64,000 nucleotides of DNA, from positions 9,486,001-9,550,000 of the forward strand of contig NC_045132.1 in NCBI RefSeq assembly GCF_007655135.1, read 5' to 3'. Below are positions 1 to 11,941 of this stretch, one piece after another (positions within the stretch are counted from its first letter, which is position 1; each line of letters opens with the position of its first letter). Origin of the DNA: Punica granatum (Eukaryota; Streptophyta; Magnoliopsida; Myrtales; Lythraceae). A model generated the notes under the pieces. It saw only the letters and a program-made list of their open reading frames with translations. It did not search any database and was not told the DNA's origin. Both the position numbers and the translations under genes were made by a program.

Positions 1-252
1 TTAAATTTTAAATTTTTAACTCTAACTTTAATTCTACTCATTAATAACAAAAATAAACTTTTTAAAGTAGAAAAGGTGGACTCCATACATAAAATCACAT
101 ATAACTCCATTATACTTAATTTAATTTTTAATATTAAATTCTCTCAACTATTCATTACTTTTTCATACTTTTTCTCATAATTCAACAACACAACCATTAC
201 AACCCAATTAAAATCAAAACTCAACTCAACTCAACTCTAAAACCAAATACAC
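1..252 (-). repeat. Tourist-like MITE, cut by the window start
   Basis: This AT-rich non-coding block ends with tandem CAACT motifs followed by ACCAAATAC. Read in reverse complement it matches the element at 11634-11938: both have the TTTGGT end, the GTTGAGTTGAG run and the internal stretches about starting GTTGTTGAA and AAAAGTAATG. That other copy has a TTA target duplication, which is the mark of PIF/Harbinger (Tourist) MITEs. The other end of this copy lies outside the window. Confidence 0.65.
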
Positions 253-888
253 TATAATTTTCACCTTTTCATGGTAAGCTTATAATTCAATTGTTCTTTG
301 CTTTGAAAACACATGCCATATATAAGAGGATAACCTGTCATGCTCAAACGGTGAAATCCGAAAGGACCATTTAAACAACTAGAAACAAGACATCACCGGT
401 TCATCATCGGAAGCTGTGGGCCCCATGCATATTGGTGAACATAACGTAATTACTACTTCCTTCGGTTCAAATTACTTTTTAATTCCCGTGATGAACAATT
501 GAAAGATATGGTCATAGGGCTGTGGCCCTGCTTATTATCCAAAAAATAACAAAAGACATATATGGTCTTAATAATAAGACATAATTATATAGAGTATCAT
601 TTTCCTCTTAATAATCATATTAATTATCAATCTTATTATTATGATGACCTGCATGCTTTTGGGTTCTCCCATTCTCTTTCTGTCAAAGAGAAAAGGGCGA
701 AACGTCGAGGAGTCGTTTGCTTTTGGTCTTGGGATTCTTTTTTGGTGATCCAGAGAGAGACATAAATTCTGCAACAGTGAAAAAAAACTCGACATCATGA
801 GACTGCACAGTCCAAGTACGCTAAACGACGACATGATTCCATGAGGGTTTGCAGCTTTTGCAACCCCAACCCCCCGCCCCCTCCCCCT

Positions 889-940
<52 letters not shown>

Positions 941-2936
941 AACTAACCACACTCCACTAATGACCACACTCATAATGCATCCATATAAATGAATTAAAAT
1001 AGTTCACTACTTATTCTCTTGAAATAAGTTATAGGTTAATTCAAACGATTCGACATTTGTTTGCTTTAAGTAAAGTTTAGATTTAAGTCTTGTAAATAGA
1101 AAAAAATTCATGCTACAATAAATTTACCCCCTTAGTGGGTTGGTTCGGCTCAAACAGGATTAGTCAGAATTCGTTGACCTTCTGAATATGATAGTACACA
1201 CAAAAAAAAGTTTTAATATTCATCCAAATTTTTTTTTATTAAATAGAGCGATCCGATTGAAAATTATATTAGAATCCATTGAATTTTCAAATCTCAATAA
1301 AACAAAATTTATGCATGTACTATTTCTGAGTACGATGCTGCTTTAGCTCTAGGGGTAGATATTCTCAAAAGATAGTTTTGGGGCAAAAAAACTCCAATCT
1401 TATAATTTAAGGAGGCCATCGTAATATTTCTCAAAGAAGACAAAAACTATGGCTGCCATGTGGCCCTTTCAGGTCTAGTTTGGGAATTAATTTATGAGGA
1501 AGTGTAGTTTGGGAATAAGATTGCAAAACAAGTCTATTTTGGTCAAAAACTCTCTCTTGCCCCCCTTGTTTTCATCCTAATAAATATTCTTTACACTAAA
1601 ATAACGTGACAATAGTCTCTGTCGGTTTCCTTTGTGCAGTAATCTTTTCTTTTTTAAGAAAGTCAAATGGAATTTGTTTTTGGTCATCCACATAAAAATG
1701 CATCGTCAATTCATGAAAGGATCACTAGGATTTTTCCTTGAAAGTTTTTATTTTCGTTTCCTTTTTTAAAAATTACATATTTTTTTATGAGCTTCTAAAA
1801 TTACATATGCTAGAGTGAGAAGATAGTCTTGTATGTTAAAGATGGCAAAAACTTATGCTAATAAGAAGTAGCTATCGGCCAGAGAAATTTCTTTGTAGAG
1901 TGCTTTACGTTACATGGACTGCATAATCATAAATTTTCTTTCGGTTACAAACGGAGCTAATGGGTTGAGAAGGGGATAACGGCAAGAAAGTTAACAGCAT
2001 AAGTGTTTAGTTTGTCTTTGGTAGGGCAGGCGCTGGTCCTTTATGATCTTTTCGTGAAAAGCTGAACAAACTCAATTAGAAGCATACATTTTGATAAATA
2101 ATAACACAATAATAATAATCAGCAGCCTGACGAACTTTCCTCTGTTCGTACACATATGTCAGTGATACAGTGTAAAAAGAAAAAGCCTCCCCCTTAACCA
2201 AGCTGGATTTATCAGTAGATACTGTCAATATTTGCTCTTCTACCCCCCAAAAAAAAAAAACAAAAGGAAAAGAACATTTTCCAGACAATGTCATTCAGCG
2301 AAATCAACTGGAACATTGTCCTTGTCATTTGTCTTTAGCTTTGTCCACGGGCGTCATACTTGGCTTGACTCCATGATCTTTTCAGCCTTTTTACATCATT
2401 GTTAATTATAGATTAATTTACACCTTATAATTAATTTACTCCTTATAATTATAGTATACTGATGTTTCAACGACTGATTCTTTTCACAAAATAAGTGGCA
2501 ATATGGATATAATATATAGATATACGCGTATATGTATATGTATACAGTGATAGATACTTCTAATCCTTCAAGTTTATTGAATATCTTAGCTTAAAACCTT
2601 AATTTCCGCGACACCATGTTGAATCAATGTATAATTGCTTGTGCACAATATCTCGGTAAATGCCACTATCGCTATGATGTTATGGTAAATGTGGTTATGG
2701 TCTCTTCGTATTGTTAGGAGCTAGCCCGTTAATTTGTAATGACCCGGTGCATGAGGAAAACTCGTGGTCTTATTTGAACTAAAGAATATTGGCTGAAGGA
2801 TATATATAGTATAGGTTATATATATGAATATATATACAGATACTAATTGTCGTCCATAGTTATTATCTGTGCAATAAATACATATAAATTAAAGACAATT
2901 TGTCGTAGTAATTATAAAGTAAAGCTTATTGAATAG
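253..2936. other. AT-rich intergenic DNA or upstream intron
   Basis: I find no reading frame resembling a known protein here. It matters because the exon at 2937-3182 should be preceded on this strand by the large BELL-domain exon and the rest of the homeodomain, and neither is visible. The stretch holds a CT microsatellite (893-936), poly-A/T runs and a TATA-rich patch at about 2510-2545. A short frame at 562-765 has no recognisable features and is probably chance. Confidence 0.5.
893..936. repeat. CT/GA microsatellite
   Basis: About 20 uninterrupted CT dinucleotides follow a C-rich run (CCCCCTCCCC type) at 868-893. Such pyrimidine tracts are common in plant intergenic and 5' UTR DNA. No gene start can be tied to this one. 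Confidence 0.95.
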
Positions 2937-3182
2937 GTGTCAAATTGGTTCATTAATGCGAGGGTTCGGCTATGGAAGCCCATGGTGGAGGAGATGTACC
3001 TGCAAGAAGCCAAAGAAGTGGAAGGTGATGAAACGGAGCGAGACAAAAACCCTAGCAGCTCCACCACCACTGCCGCCGTCCACCCCTTGCAGGCCCCGGC
3101 CACCTCCAAAAGACCCAATGCCTCCGCGGCGGAAACCGACCCTTCTCTCCCTACTCCGGCCTCCCGACACTCATTGTCCTGA
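2937..3182 (+). pseudogene. Orphan last exon of a BEL1-like homeodomain gene
   Basis: The first residues, (V)[20 protein letters not shown], are the recognition helix and downstream conserved block of plant BEL1-like (TALE) homeodomain transcription factors. These bind DNA in the nucleus as heterodimers with KNOX proteins. The exon begins right after a TAG acceptor (2934-2936), where the intron before the last exon usually lies, with a T-rich/AT-rich intron-like sequence before it. It then encodes a Ser/Thr/Pro/Ala-rich tail and stops at 3180-3182 after about 81 residues. Two things argue against an intact gene. I see no exons for the SKY/BELL domains or for homeodomain helices 1-2 in the upstream 2.9 kb. 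The tail also lacks the usual C-terminal VSLTLGL-like motif. A very long intron reaching beyond the window start remains possible, so pseudogene versus real terminal exon is unresolved. The exon identity itself is strong. Confidence 0.72.
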
Positions 3183-4866
3183 AACCCACCACTCAACAAC
3201 AGCATCAGCAGACACCCTTCTTCCTCCGCTGCTGCTCACACCTCTTCCCCTCTCACAGGCTTCGGAGGCTGCTAAGCTTTCTTGGGGTTAATTAATTAGT
3301 GTCTTTAAAACAAATATTTATGAAAAAGAATTATTTTCTGATTTAACGTGTTGTCCTCCCTTATTCCGTTTCTCCTTTTTTTTTTTGTATGGATTCAATA
3401 CAATGTTTAGAGGAAACTGAAAGGAAATACATGACAAAAGGACGTAGCATATATATGTATGATCTAGCTAGCGAAATGAGGGTATAGGAGATTTAATTTA
3501 ACTGTTGTGTTTAGCTTATCTATTTTCTTATCAACTCGAGCTTTTTTGTACCTCAAGGGTAATTTGTTGGAGAATTCCATGCAGGCATTTTTCATAAACC
3601 GTCAACCTATGATAAAGCGTTCCTTCACAATCATGCATTAAAACATACACACGAATCTCAAGTCAAATTATATTTTTTTTCATTTTTATCCCATCTCTTT
3701 TTTCTCACCTATTTTAATGAACTTAAATTTTATCATTTTTTTCCATTTTTTTTCCTTACCAGGGCTGGGTAATAAGCGAGAAAAAAAAAAGACTAGTATG
3801 AAATTAAATCAGGTTAAGGCAACCTCAAGAACATCTTCGAATTGTAATTTCACTGAAATGACTTAAGTAATTCCAATCAGTAAAGCGTACGTATGAGATT
3901 TTTCTCCCCCAGCAAAAATTACATAGACATTTCTATGACCCATTTGCATCACCTTGATAATGGATATAAATCTTTTGGAACACGTTGGAGATAAAAATTT
4001 TAAATTTCAAATTTTGTTTTCTATTTTAAATTTGGAAAATATTGGTTAACTATATATTTTTTCAGTTACAAAATAAGTCAATAGGTCTAGTACAATGAAT
4101 TAGAAATTCTAAATATCTAATAAATGGGCACGAGTAGTCCCATCTGAGTATCAAATCTAAAATATTTTAGTTGCCAGGCGAGAATATACACTATCATGCT
4201 ACACTTTCTTTGCCAACCATACGTTTAATTATCATGTGACTACCAATTAACTCGGAAATGGGGATGAAGGTCGACATCATATTATATCACATGGACTATG
4301 ATTGGGATACATTGGACAAAGATGGCGAAACTGATGGAAGCACGTCAAATTTTTGTTACCCATTTTTGTAAAGTTTAGCAAAATCTTGTGCACATTGTAC
4401 TACTTTCCCCCTTTATAAACAACGCAGAGCAACGTAAGTTCGTCACCTGTACCAACTCTTCCGTACCATACCTTTAATAAAATGAATCTTTCCGTACTAT
4501 TTTCGATTATAAGGGGTACGCCACCCATCAACTATGAAGAAGGGGCAGCAATTAATAATACCTAATATAATAGGCTTCTTGATTACGAAAAGATACATCC
4601 GTTGAGTGTGATGAAATTCTTCTTCCCGATAAAATGTTAAAAAGAAGAAAAGGCATAAACTTGTACATTTTCAAAAGCGAAATTGAAATTAACTATAATA
4701 TTCATGCATATTAATTCCAACAGCTTTAAAATTTGAGTTTTACTAGTAAAGATACACGTGAAAGCATGTCAGAGTTCTATCTGTTTGTGAGTAAAAATCA
4801 ATTCAAATAATAAAAGTGGCATGCAAATAATACAGGTATGAATTGTAAAATATATAGATAAGAACT
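3183..4866. other. Intergenic DNA downstream of the BEL1-like exon
   Basis: AT-rich with many poly-A/T tracts. No protein similarity, RNA gene or transposon end is visible. The first few hundred bases would be the 3' UTR and terminator if the exon is expressed. Several AATAAA-like strings occur, but none can be assigned. Confidence 0.5.
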
Positions 4867-4869
4867 TTA

Positions 4870-5102
4870 TGCTACGTTTGGTTTCAAAGTAATATTTTAA
4901 AATCAGATTTTGATTTTGAAAAAGAGTGTTATAAATGGGATCCACCCTTTAATTTTGTATGAGTTATTTTGTTTTGCTGTTGAAAAAGAGTGGTATAAAT
5001 GGGGCCCACTCTTTGACTTTATATGAGTTATTTTGTTTTGTTATGAGTAGAATTATGTTAGAATTGTGATTTTAAAATCACACTCACAATCCAAACAAGC
5101 CT
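4870..5102. repeat. Tourist-type MITE with internal duplication
   Basis: The terminal inverted repeats pair TGCTACGTTTGGTTTC at the left with GGCTTGTTTGGATTGT (reverse complement of the right end), and both continue into a TTTTAAAATCA palindrome. The element is flanked by TTA on both sides (4867-4869 and 5103-5105), the target duplication of PIF/Harbinger MITEs. Inside, a unit of about 62 bp starting GAAAAAGAGTG is duplicated in tandem. No coding capacity. Confidence 0.8.
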
Positions 5103-5105
5103 TTA

Positions 5106-6599
5106 ATTTCTACTAACTTTCACGCACGCACTTTACTTGTGCGTGATTGTCTTACGCCTAAGTGCAAACTTGAATTAAATCATTGTTCAATTTGGCATGC
5201 TATCAATCTGAGTGCGAACTTATTGGTTTGATATAGTTCAGTTTGGTGCTCTATTGACTTTGTCATTTCGAATATCGACCCATATTGGAGTGAGCGAATC
5301 AATAATTACTGCACCACAGGCATGTGTACTATAAAATTGCTATAGACTTATGTATGTACCGCTCAAGGGTTTCCGTTTCATTAGTCATTACTTATAGATC
5401 GAAATTTTATATGCAAAAGTGAATAGCTTATAAACTGTTGGAAATTGAAAACTCTAAAATAGAAAAGAAAATAAAATAAAATTAGTGGCCAACGACAATC
5501 TCTTTCCATGAGGACAATGAGTAAGAAGATCAGGAGATAGTAGAACAGAAGAGTAGATAAACTTTGGGCAATTAAAATGTCGGTTACTACTTCAATTTTT
5601 TTTAAAAAATAATAGTATTACATATAAACTTCAAAAATTATTTGCATAGAGTTGAGTATAGAAAAATATTGCTAAAACAATTGTAAAGCATATAGGTATA
5701 TTAAATTTTGAAACTAAAAAGTAATGATGCTAATTTAAAACTCACAATTTTTTAAAACATAAATATCTATCAATTGATAATCGATAAAATCGTACAAATT
5801 GGCATCCTTTTCAGTATTTGAGCCAGAATATGATAGTTTTTTACACTCTATAATCTTTTTAAAATATTTTGTTATTTTAATAATTGATTTATTAATTTTC
5901 TAATTTTAAAGGAAAATTTATTTATTTATTATTATTATTTTACATCATTAATTTGGTTGCTGCTATTCTCAATTTTTTTGTAGTTTATTTTGTTAATATT
6001 ATTCTTCTCTTGCCAGATTCTAGCACAAAATGAAGATGTCGAGAACTAAACACATATTTATTGTAGCAACAAATTATCTTTTAAGAATTCTTGAAGATGA
6101 CAGTTTTTTCCTTAAAAATTACATGGGTAAACACATTTCTGTTTTAAGCAGAACGTTGTCCATAGACATTAAGAGGATAAAATATATTATGAAAGATTAT
6201 TCACTTACATTATATGACTGGTTATAAATTACGAGATGATGTCCTTATTGAAGGGCACAACTGAAATAATTGAAACAAAACGTGGAAAAAAACACAACTC
6301 CGAGTATTACACTTCCCCAAAGTACTTGGATGAGGGGTGTTAATAACTAGCAATGCGTTGCTTACACTGTAAATCCCATAAATTGACAATGTTTGAACGT
6401 TTATTGTAAGCTTCACGCATATTAGTTGCGGTCATCTAGATAAGGGCGCGAAGTTATATAATGATAATTGGGTAAGTGAGGGAGGATAAAAGAGAATTAA
6501 TAATTTTTTCAGTGGTTAAAGGGTATAATTAATTTTTTCGATTATAAGGATCATGGGCCTAATATAAGAAAATAAAAATCCTAATATATAGCAAATAAA
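5106..6599. other. AT-rich intergenic DNA
   Basis: No reading frame with recognisable homology. The 65-codon frame at 6030-6227 is low-complexity, Lys/Ile/Leu-rich and has no motif I know. Nothing else stands out apart from T-rich tracts at 5880-5950. Confidence 0.5.
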
Positions 6600-6694
6600 G
6601 GAATACAGAGAGTCCCACATCGAGAATCGAACCTATAACTTCTTGATTGATAGACAAGAGCGTGTGTCACTGCGCTAATACACCATTTCTTAAG
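6600..6694 (-). repeat. tRNA-derived SINE head
   Basis: On the minus strand the sequence reads GTGTATTAGCGCAGTGACAC (box A-like), then after about 35 bases GGTTCGATTCTC (box B-like). This is the internal Pol III promoter arrangement of tRNA-derived SINEs. It does not fold as a proper tRNA that I can see. The tail and target duplication are not resolved, so the downstream boundary is approximate. Confidence 0.45.
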
Positions 6695-7879
6695 GCATTG
6701 TTAATTTAGTTATCTCCTTAGACATAGGGGTGTGTGTATCTTTTTGGTAACTGGATCCACCTTTTATTAAAGCCATATCTCCTTGATATTGACTTGGGAA
6801 CTTAATTTGTTAAGTGTTGAAATCAAAACCAATCTGAAAGTTATACTATACAATAGGTTCTGGATACACATTTGAAAATTATTATTGTTAATATTATTAT
6901 TATTATTTTACCTTTCCCCCATTACTGGCAGGGTCTGTTGTTTTCATACAAAGAACCATCCACTTTGGGAAGAACCAGCTAAGTTTTTCCATACATACGG
7001 ATTAAAACACCAACAATCCCGAATAGCTTGAACAATTAGTCAAGATTCATAGGCTTTTAAATATTACTAGTAGGTAGGCGCGTGCGTTGTACGGATAGTA
7101 CGATATATTAAATGAATAAGAACTAAAATATATTGTACTATTATGATTGATTGGAATTAATAAAGTAAATAAATTCATAAGGAGATGTTAGACCTTATTT
7201 TAGTGGACAACGTAATCTCCTCTTTTTCATGAATTTCATCTAGTTTTTCTATGGATATTCCATTGAATATCCCCAACTTCTTTTCTCTTCAAAACTTTTT
7301 GATAATTATATTTCAAAAGTAACATAAAAGACAGAAAAGAATTTCTACTTTATACTAGCAAAATATTTAGTTTTCTGAATTTGAATATTTTATGAAGTCA
7401 AATAAAATTTGATTTATGCTGAAAATTATATTTTTTAAAAAATTATAATGAAATGAATCAGACCAGGCGGTGGTCCTGTATCAAATAACCTGATGCCAAG
7501 CCAAATTATTACAAGAAATTAATTTTATGCAAGAAAAATACAAATCCATGAGCTTTATTTTTGTTTAATGTTTCTATGAAAATTTTTCCAACAAATATTT
7601 TTATTTTTAGTAATTGTTTTTGGTGAGAACTTTTTAACCTACTTCCAACAAAATTTTCATTGGTAAGTTGTTTGAACAATATCTATTTATAAAATATTTT
7701 GACATATTATCATATGAAATTCTGGTGAATATTTCATTTTAGATGAATCTTTTGTGGATAATAATCCATAAAAATCCAGAAAGTTTCTTTACAATGACTC
7801 TTCATCTATATCACGAATCCTCATCTATATCACCAATCATAATCATTTCGTGATATACCTTACTTACGCATGTGCACCT
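6695..7879. other. Intergenic DNA with a possible Helitron end
   Basis: No gene-like frame. At 7067-7092 the minus strand reads a GC-rich palindromic stretch followed closely by CTAGT, resembling a Helitron 3' terminus. The matching TC-starting 5' end was not found. The rest is AT-rich and unassigned. Confidence 0.35.
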
Positions 7880-7887
7880 ATTTAGAC

Positions 7888-8139
7888 TAGGGGTATGCAC
7901 GGATGCCGGGTATACCCAGAGCCAATCGGAATCTACCCGTTAGGGTAGGGTCCGGGTAGTTCGTATTGAAAATAGGGTAGGATCCAGATATTAAAATAAG
8001 GAACCAGTGAAAACAAATTCCTGTTCCAATTCCTGCATATTGGGTACCCAGAACTGAAACCAGAATCGGTACTCGGACTCGATAATTATTTCCCCTAGTT
8101 ATATTTAGATATATTTCTCCCTTTTACTTTACCCTCTGC

Positions 8140-8178
<39 letters not shown>

Positions 8179-8585
8179 ACTCACTCACAGTAGAAGCTTC
8201 GCATTCATTATTGTCGGCAGGTTTGGTTCGACGACCTCGATGTGTCCTTGGTGAGGCCTAATCGTATTACGGATGTTTAGTTTTGTGAATGGATTGACGA
8301 AACATATTACTCTTTGTTGTAGATGTATTGTGGATTAATCTAAATATATGTTGACATTTTGTTTTGCATGATTACTAATTATGGATGAAACATTTTCTGT
8401 TTTATTTAGCGAGACAAAAAAATTTACAAGTTTCAATAAGATACCCGGAACCTATAGTATAATACAGGTTCCGATTTCAAAACTCAACATAGTAGGGTAC
8501 AGTTCCAAAATCTTGAAACATGTTCCTTACAGAGTAGGATTCGGGTATCATGAAAAAAAAGGGTACCCGGACCCAAACACTCATA
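7888..8585. repeat. Non-autonomous hAT-type element
   Basis: The ends are TAGGGGTATGCACGG at the left and, in reverse complement, TATGAGTGTTTGGGTCCGGG at the right, both leading into GGGTACCC-type blocks. A perfect 8-bp target duplication ATTTAGAC flanks it (7880-7887 and 8586-8593), which is diagnostic of hAT-superfamily insertion. The interior has a CT microsatellite (about 8142-8180) and no transposase. The frame at 8381-8608 crosses the right end and is not a gene. A relative lies at 33619-34306. Confidence 0.85.
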
Positions 8586-8593
8586 ATTTAGAC

Positions 8594-9591
8594 CATAGTA
8601 AAATATAAATTTTGAAATTATTATTCCTGCAACGAAATGTCCATTCATTACCCAATACAAGTTTTATATAATGAAAGCATATACATCCATGCAACTAATG
8701 TATTTGAAGATCACCTAGCCTAGAACCAAGATTTGTCAAAAATCAATTGACCTTCTAGATATCAGATGGTGCAAATTGAAACAAAAGAGAAAACGCTTTC
8801 TCCAACATAACATGTTATTTCACCCTTCTATCAGCCTAATGAACTCTTCGGAAATAAAAATATGCAGTTGGCTAATTATAACTGATCAAATCTACAAAAA
8901 AAAATGTAAAAATTTGTCCTCCAAAGATAGGTAAGCACCCATTGGATTTTAAAATTTAATTTTACAACTGATAAAAGATTGCCTCACTAAGAAATAAGAA
9001 TAAGATATAATAGGTCGTTTTTAAGTAAAGAATAAATAAAGAAAAATTCATTTTAAAAAGCATAAGATGAAAAAGTTCCAAAAAGATGAAAATAAAAAAC
9101 TCCTCGAAGTTTCTCCCAGAAAACTCCTTGAAATTGATAAAAATAAAAATAAAATAAAGTAAATTTCCTGACTAAAGATATCGAAAAAGTACCACATTAA
9201 AAAACTTAAAATACATCAATTTATTTAATCGTTGAGTTTTAAAAGGCATACATACATAGCTAAAATTGCATGTGTACATTCACTTTTAATCACATCCGCT
9301 TGACAATGATCGTCACGATCCCAAGAGAATAAGGCTGCTTTCACATTCCCACACTGTTAAATATCAGTTCTCGCTTCCTAAAAGGGACTTATCACTGGCA
9401 CCAACCAAATGAAGACACATCAGCGTCTATTTGGGAGAAATTGTACTGCAAAATATAAAATAATTCCCTCTCCTCTCCTCCTTCCCAACTATCTTATCTA
9501 CGACACTCCCCCTTCAAGAATTGAGGCTGTTGGCATGGCGTCGATTACCTCTATCCTCCTCAGTCTCTTGCTAGCCCATCCGCGACGTTGC
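8594..9591. other. Flank of the outer gypsy element
   Basis: AT-rich and non-coding up to about 9400, then more GC-rich. A short frame at 9409-9594 ends in a Leu/Ser-rich stretch and is interrupted exactly where the gypsy element begins. Joining it across to 32222 gives no recognisable protein. The last five bases, GTTGC (9587-9591), are the left target duplication. Confidence 0.5.
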
Positions 9592-10498
9592 TGATAAGAT
9601 TCCCTCCAAGAATGACGAGACTCGACAACAAAAGGATTCCAAGATCGTTCTACGACCAGAATTGATTGACAAACCTTCGACCCGTTGTTTACGACATAAA
9701 CAAGAACCTTGGTATAACTGATCTCAACCCATTATTTATTGCGAAACAAGAATCTCGGTATAGGAAGACGCAACAAACGGTGGTGGAAATCCGTTTGATA
9801 AGTCGATGATGAACGCTAAGGAAATTTTCGATAAGTTCGAATTAGTTCTTCAAGAACCAAAAATAATACTCTCATAATTTTATGAATGTTCCCCCTTTTA
9901 AAAAATGACCAAGATGAGTATATATAGATAAAAACTGATCCTAATCTGGCCATATCTCCTAGTAAAGGTAAGGAAAATAAAATCCAAAGTATCGATAGAG
10001 ATATGACTTAATCTATAAAGATATAAAATCTAAATATTCCTATAATATCTCCATGAAATTTAAACTTTAAATAAATTTGATGATATTTTCTCTTGATCTT
10101 CAATAAATATTCAAGAAACTTCTAGAAAATGGCATTATCATGGGATTAATCCTTTGCATCATAGACTTGGCTTTTCCGACGGTCTCTCATCGCATCCCAG
10201 AAATCCATCACTTTGTACTTCGACTTCCATTCACAAGTTTTCTTGCACTTCGACTTCCTCAAACACTTGTTGAATTTAAGCTTAGCCTTGGTCGGAATTT
10301 TCTAGAACTTGAATCATGCTGATGCATCTTTGTTGATCACATGGTTCATGCTCAATGGGCCTCCACGAATTTGCTTGAGCCCAAAACTCTTGAATCAGGC
10401 CGTTAAGTACATCTTTAAACTTCTTTGCTCGTGCTCGCGTAACCGGTCCAATTGGAACTTGAACTAGATTCCATGAAGTTATGTTACGATTTGCATCA
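9592..10498 (-). repeat. 3' LTR of the outer CRM-like element
   Basis: A 907-bp repeat bounded by TG and CA, matching the 5' LTR at 22920-32216 once the insertions there are removed (about 908 bp). On the minus strand it starts TGATGCAAATCG, like the inner element. Its first part encodes the integrase tail, which ends with a stop at 10282. The purine tract just upstream of it on the minus strand is the PPT. Confidence 0.85.
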
Positions 10499-10945
10499 TT
10501 CCCCTCCTTTTGAAAAGGATTTGCCCTCAAATCATCACCTACATCAAAAGGAAGAAAATTAGTAATATTAAAAGTAACACTTACACTATACTCACCAGGT
10601 AAGTCTAGTTTGTAAGCGTTGTCATTGATGCGCTCTAGATCTTGGAAATGACCATCCCCTCTTAGAAGCAATTTAGACCTCTTGGAAGCAATTTAGAGTG
10701 TCTTTGCGCCAGAATCTCTCTTTCCTCATATACAACCAAACCCAATCTTCGGGTTCAAAAATTAGCTTATGACGCCTCTTGTTGGCGTGTTTTGCATACC
10801 GCTTCGTTCTTCGCTCAATGTTGAGTCTTGCTTTCTCATTAATATGCTTAACAAATTCAGCTTTCTTTTTACCATTTAAATTAACACGCTCAGTCAAAGG
10901 TAAAGGAGATAAATCCAATAGAGTTAAAGGATTAAATCCATACAC
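10282..10945 (-). pseudogene. Integrase C-terminal region, outer CRM-like copy
   Basis: Two minus-strand frames (10945-10673 and 10671-10282) together cover the C-terminal part of the gypsy polyprotein. It runs from [15 protein letters not shown], through a basic [20 protein letters not shown] block, to the DNDNAYKLDLPGEY-type region and the GPVTRARAKKFKD tail. The break near 10672 coincides with a short local duplication of a CCTCTTGGAAGCAATTTAG-like string. The last 70 or so residues lie inside the 3' LTR. In related elements this region follows the DDE core and contacts DNA or chromatin. That role is family knowledge, not shown here. Confidence 0.8.
10499..10511 (-). promoter_or_regulatory. 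Polypurine tract, outer CRM-like element
   Basis: The minus strand reads AAAAGGAGGGGAA directly before the 3' LTR start (TGATGC). This is the expected priming site for plus-strand DNA synthesis. As in the inner copy, the tract lies within the open frame of the polyprotein. Confidence 0.75.
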
Positions 10946-11630
10946 AATTTCAAACGGTGAAAATTTAATAGCAGAATAAACAGATTTGTTATAAGCAAAT
11001 TCAACATGTGGTAAATACTATTCCCATGTTTTGATGTTCTTTTTAATCATTACCCTCAACAAAGTAGACAAAGTTCTATTTACTACTTCAGTTTGACCAT
11101 TAGTTTGTGGGTGACAAATAGTAGAAAACAATAGCTTAGTATATAACTTACACCACAAAATCTTCCAAAAATAGCTCAAGAACTTAGCATCTCTATCCGA
11201 AACAATTGTTCTAGGCATGCCATGTAATCTCATAATCTCCCTAAATGACAAATCAGTAACATGAGAAGCATCATCCGTTTTGTGACATGGAATAAAGTGT
11301 GTCATCTTAGAAAAATCTATCCATAATCACAAAAATTGAATCTCTCCCACGTTTAGTCATTGGTAATCCTCACACAAATTCCATTGAAATATCAATCCAA
11401 GGCTTACTAGGAATAGGTAATGGAGTATACAAATCGTTAGGCTGCACTCTGGGTTTAGCTTGCTTACATGTGACGCATCTACAACAAATTCTCAACATCT
11501 ATTTTCATGTGGCCAATAGAAGTGTTCTTGCAAAATAACTAAAGTCTTAGCAACTCTAAAATGTCTCATTAATCCCCCATGAGATTCCTACAATAATAAC
11601 TTCCTTAAGGAACAATTAGGCACACATAAC
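10946..11630 (-). pseudogene. Integrase core, outer CRM-like copy
   Basis: The frame at 11305-11018 carries the second half of the DDE core. It has [15 protein letters not shown] with the second catalytic Asp and [15 protein letters not shown] with the catalytic Glu. Upstream on the minus strand (about 11480-11310), WIDISMEFV and the following residues of the first half are readable but interrupted by stops. The zinc-binding region with CRKC-type cysteines lies at about 11480-11600. The frame stops after KTWE at a TAG that is also present in the inner copy. Degenerate; same domain order as the inner element. Confidence 0.8.
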
Positions 11631-11633
11631 TTA

Positions 11634-11938
11634 TGTTATGTTTGGTATTATAGTTGAGTTGAGTTTTGGTTTTAATTGGTTTATAATGATTGTATTGTTA
11701 AATTATGAGAAAAAATGTGAAAAAGTAATGCATAGTTGAGAGAAAGTAATGATTAAGTAATGATTGTGTTGTTGAACTGTGGAAAAAATAATGAATAGTT
11801 TAGAGAATTTAGTATTAAAAATTGAATTGAATGGTTAAAAAATTGAAGAAAAATGAAAAAGTAATAATTGTATTGTTGCATTGAAGATAAGTGGAGTTGA
11901 ATTTAGTTGAGTTAAAAAAAATTTCTACAGCCAAATAG
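11634..11938. repeat. Tourist-type MITE inside the outer CRM element
   Basis: A 305-bp AT-rich element starting TGTTATGTTTGGTATTA and ending CAGCCAAATAG, with ends that pair as imperfect inverted repeats. The target duplication is TTA (11631-11633 and 11939-11941). The inner CRM copy gives an empty-site comparison: its uninterrupted sequence near 18536-18552 matches the outer copy once the MITE and one TTA are removed. Same family as 1-252. Confidence 0.88.
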
Positions 11939-11941
11939 TTA

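Noticed and set aside
568..834. Minus-strand 88-codon frame with hydrophobic ends
   Set aside because: Low-complexity AT-rich translation overlapping another chance frame. No homology or splice context seen.
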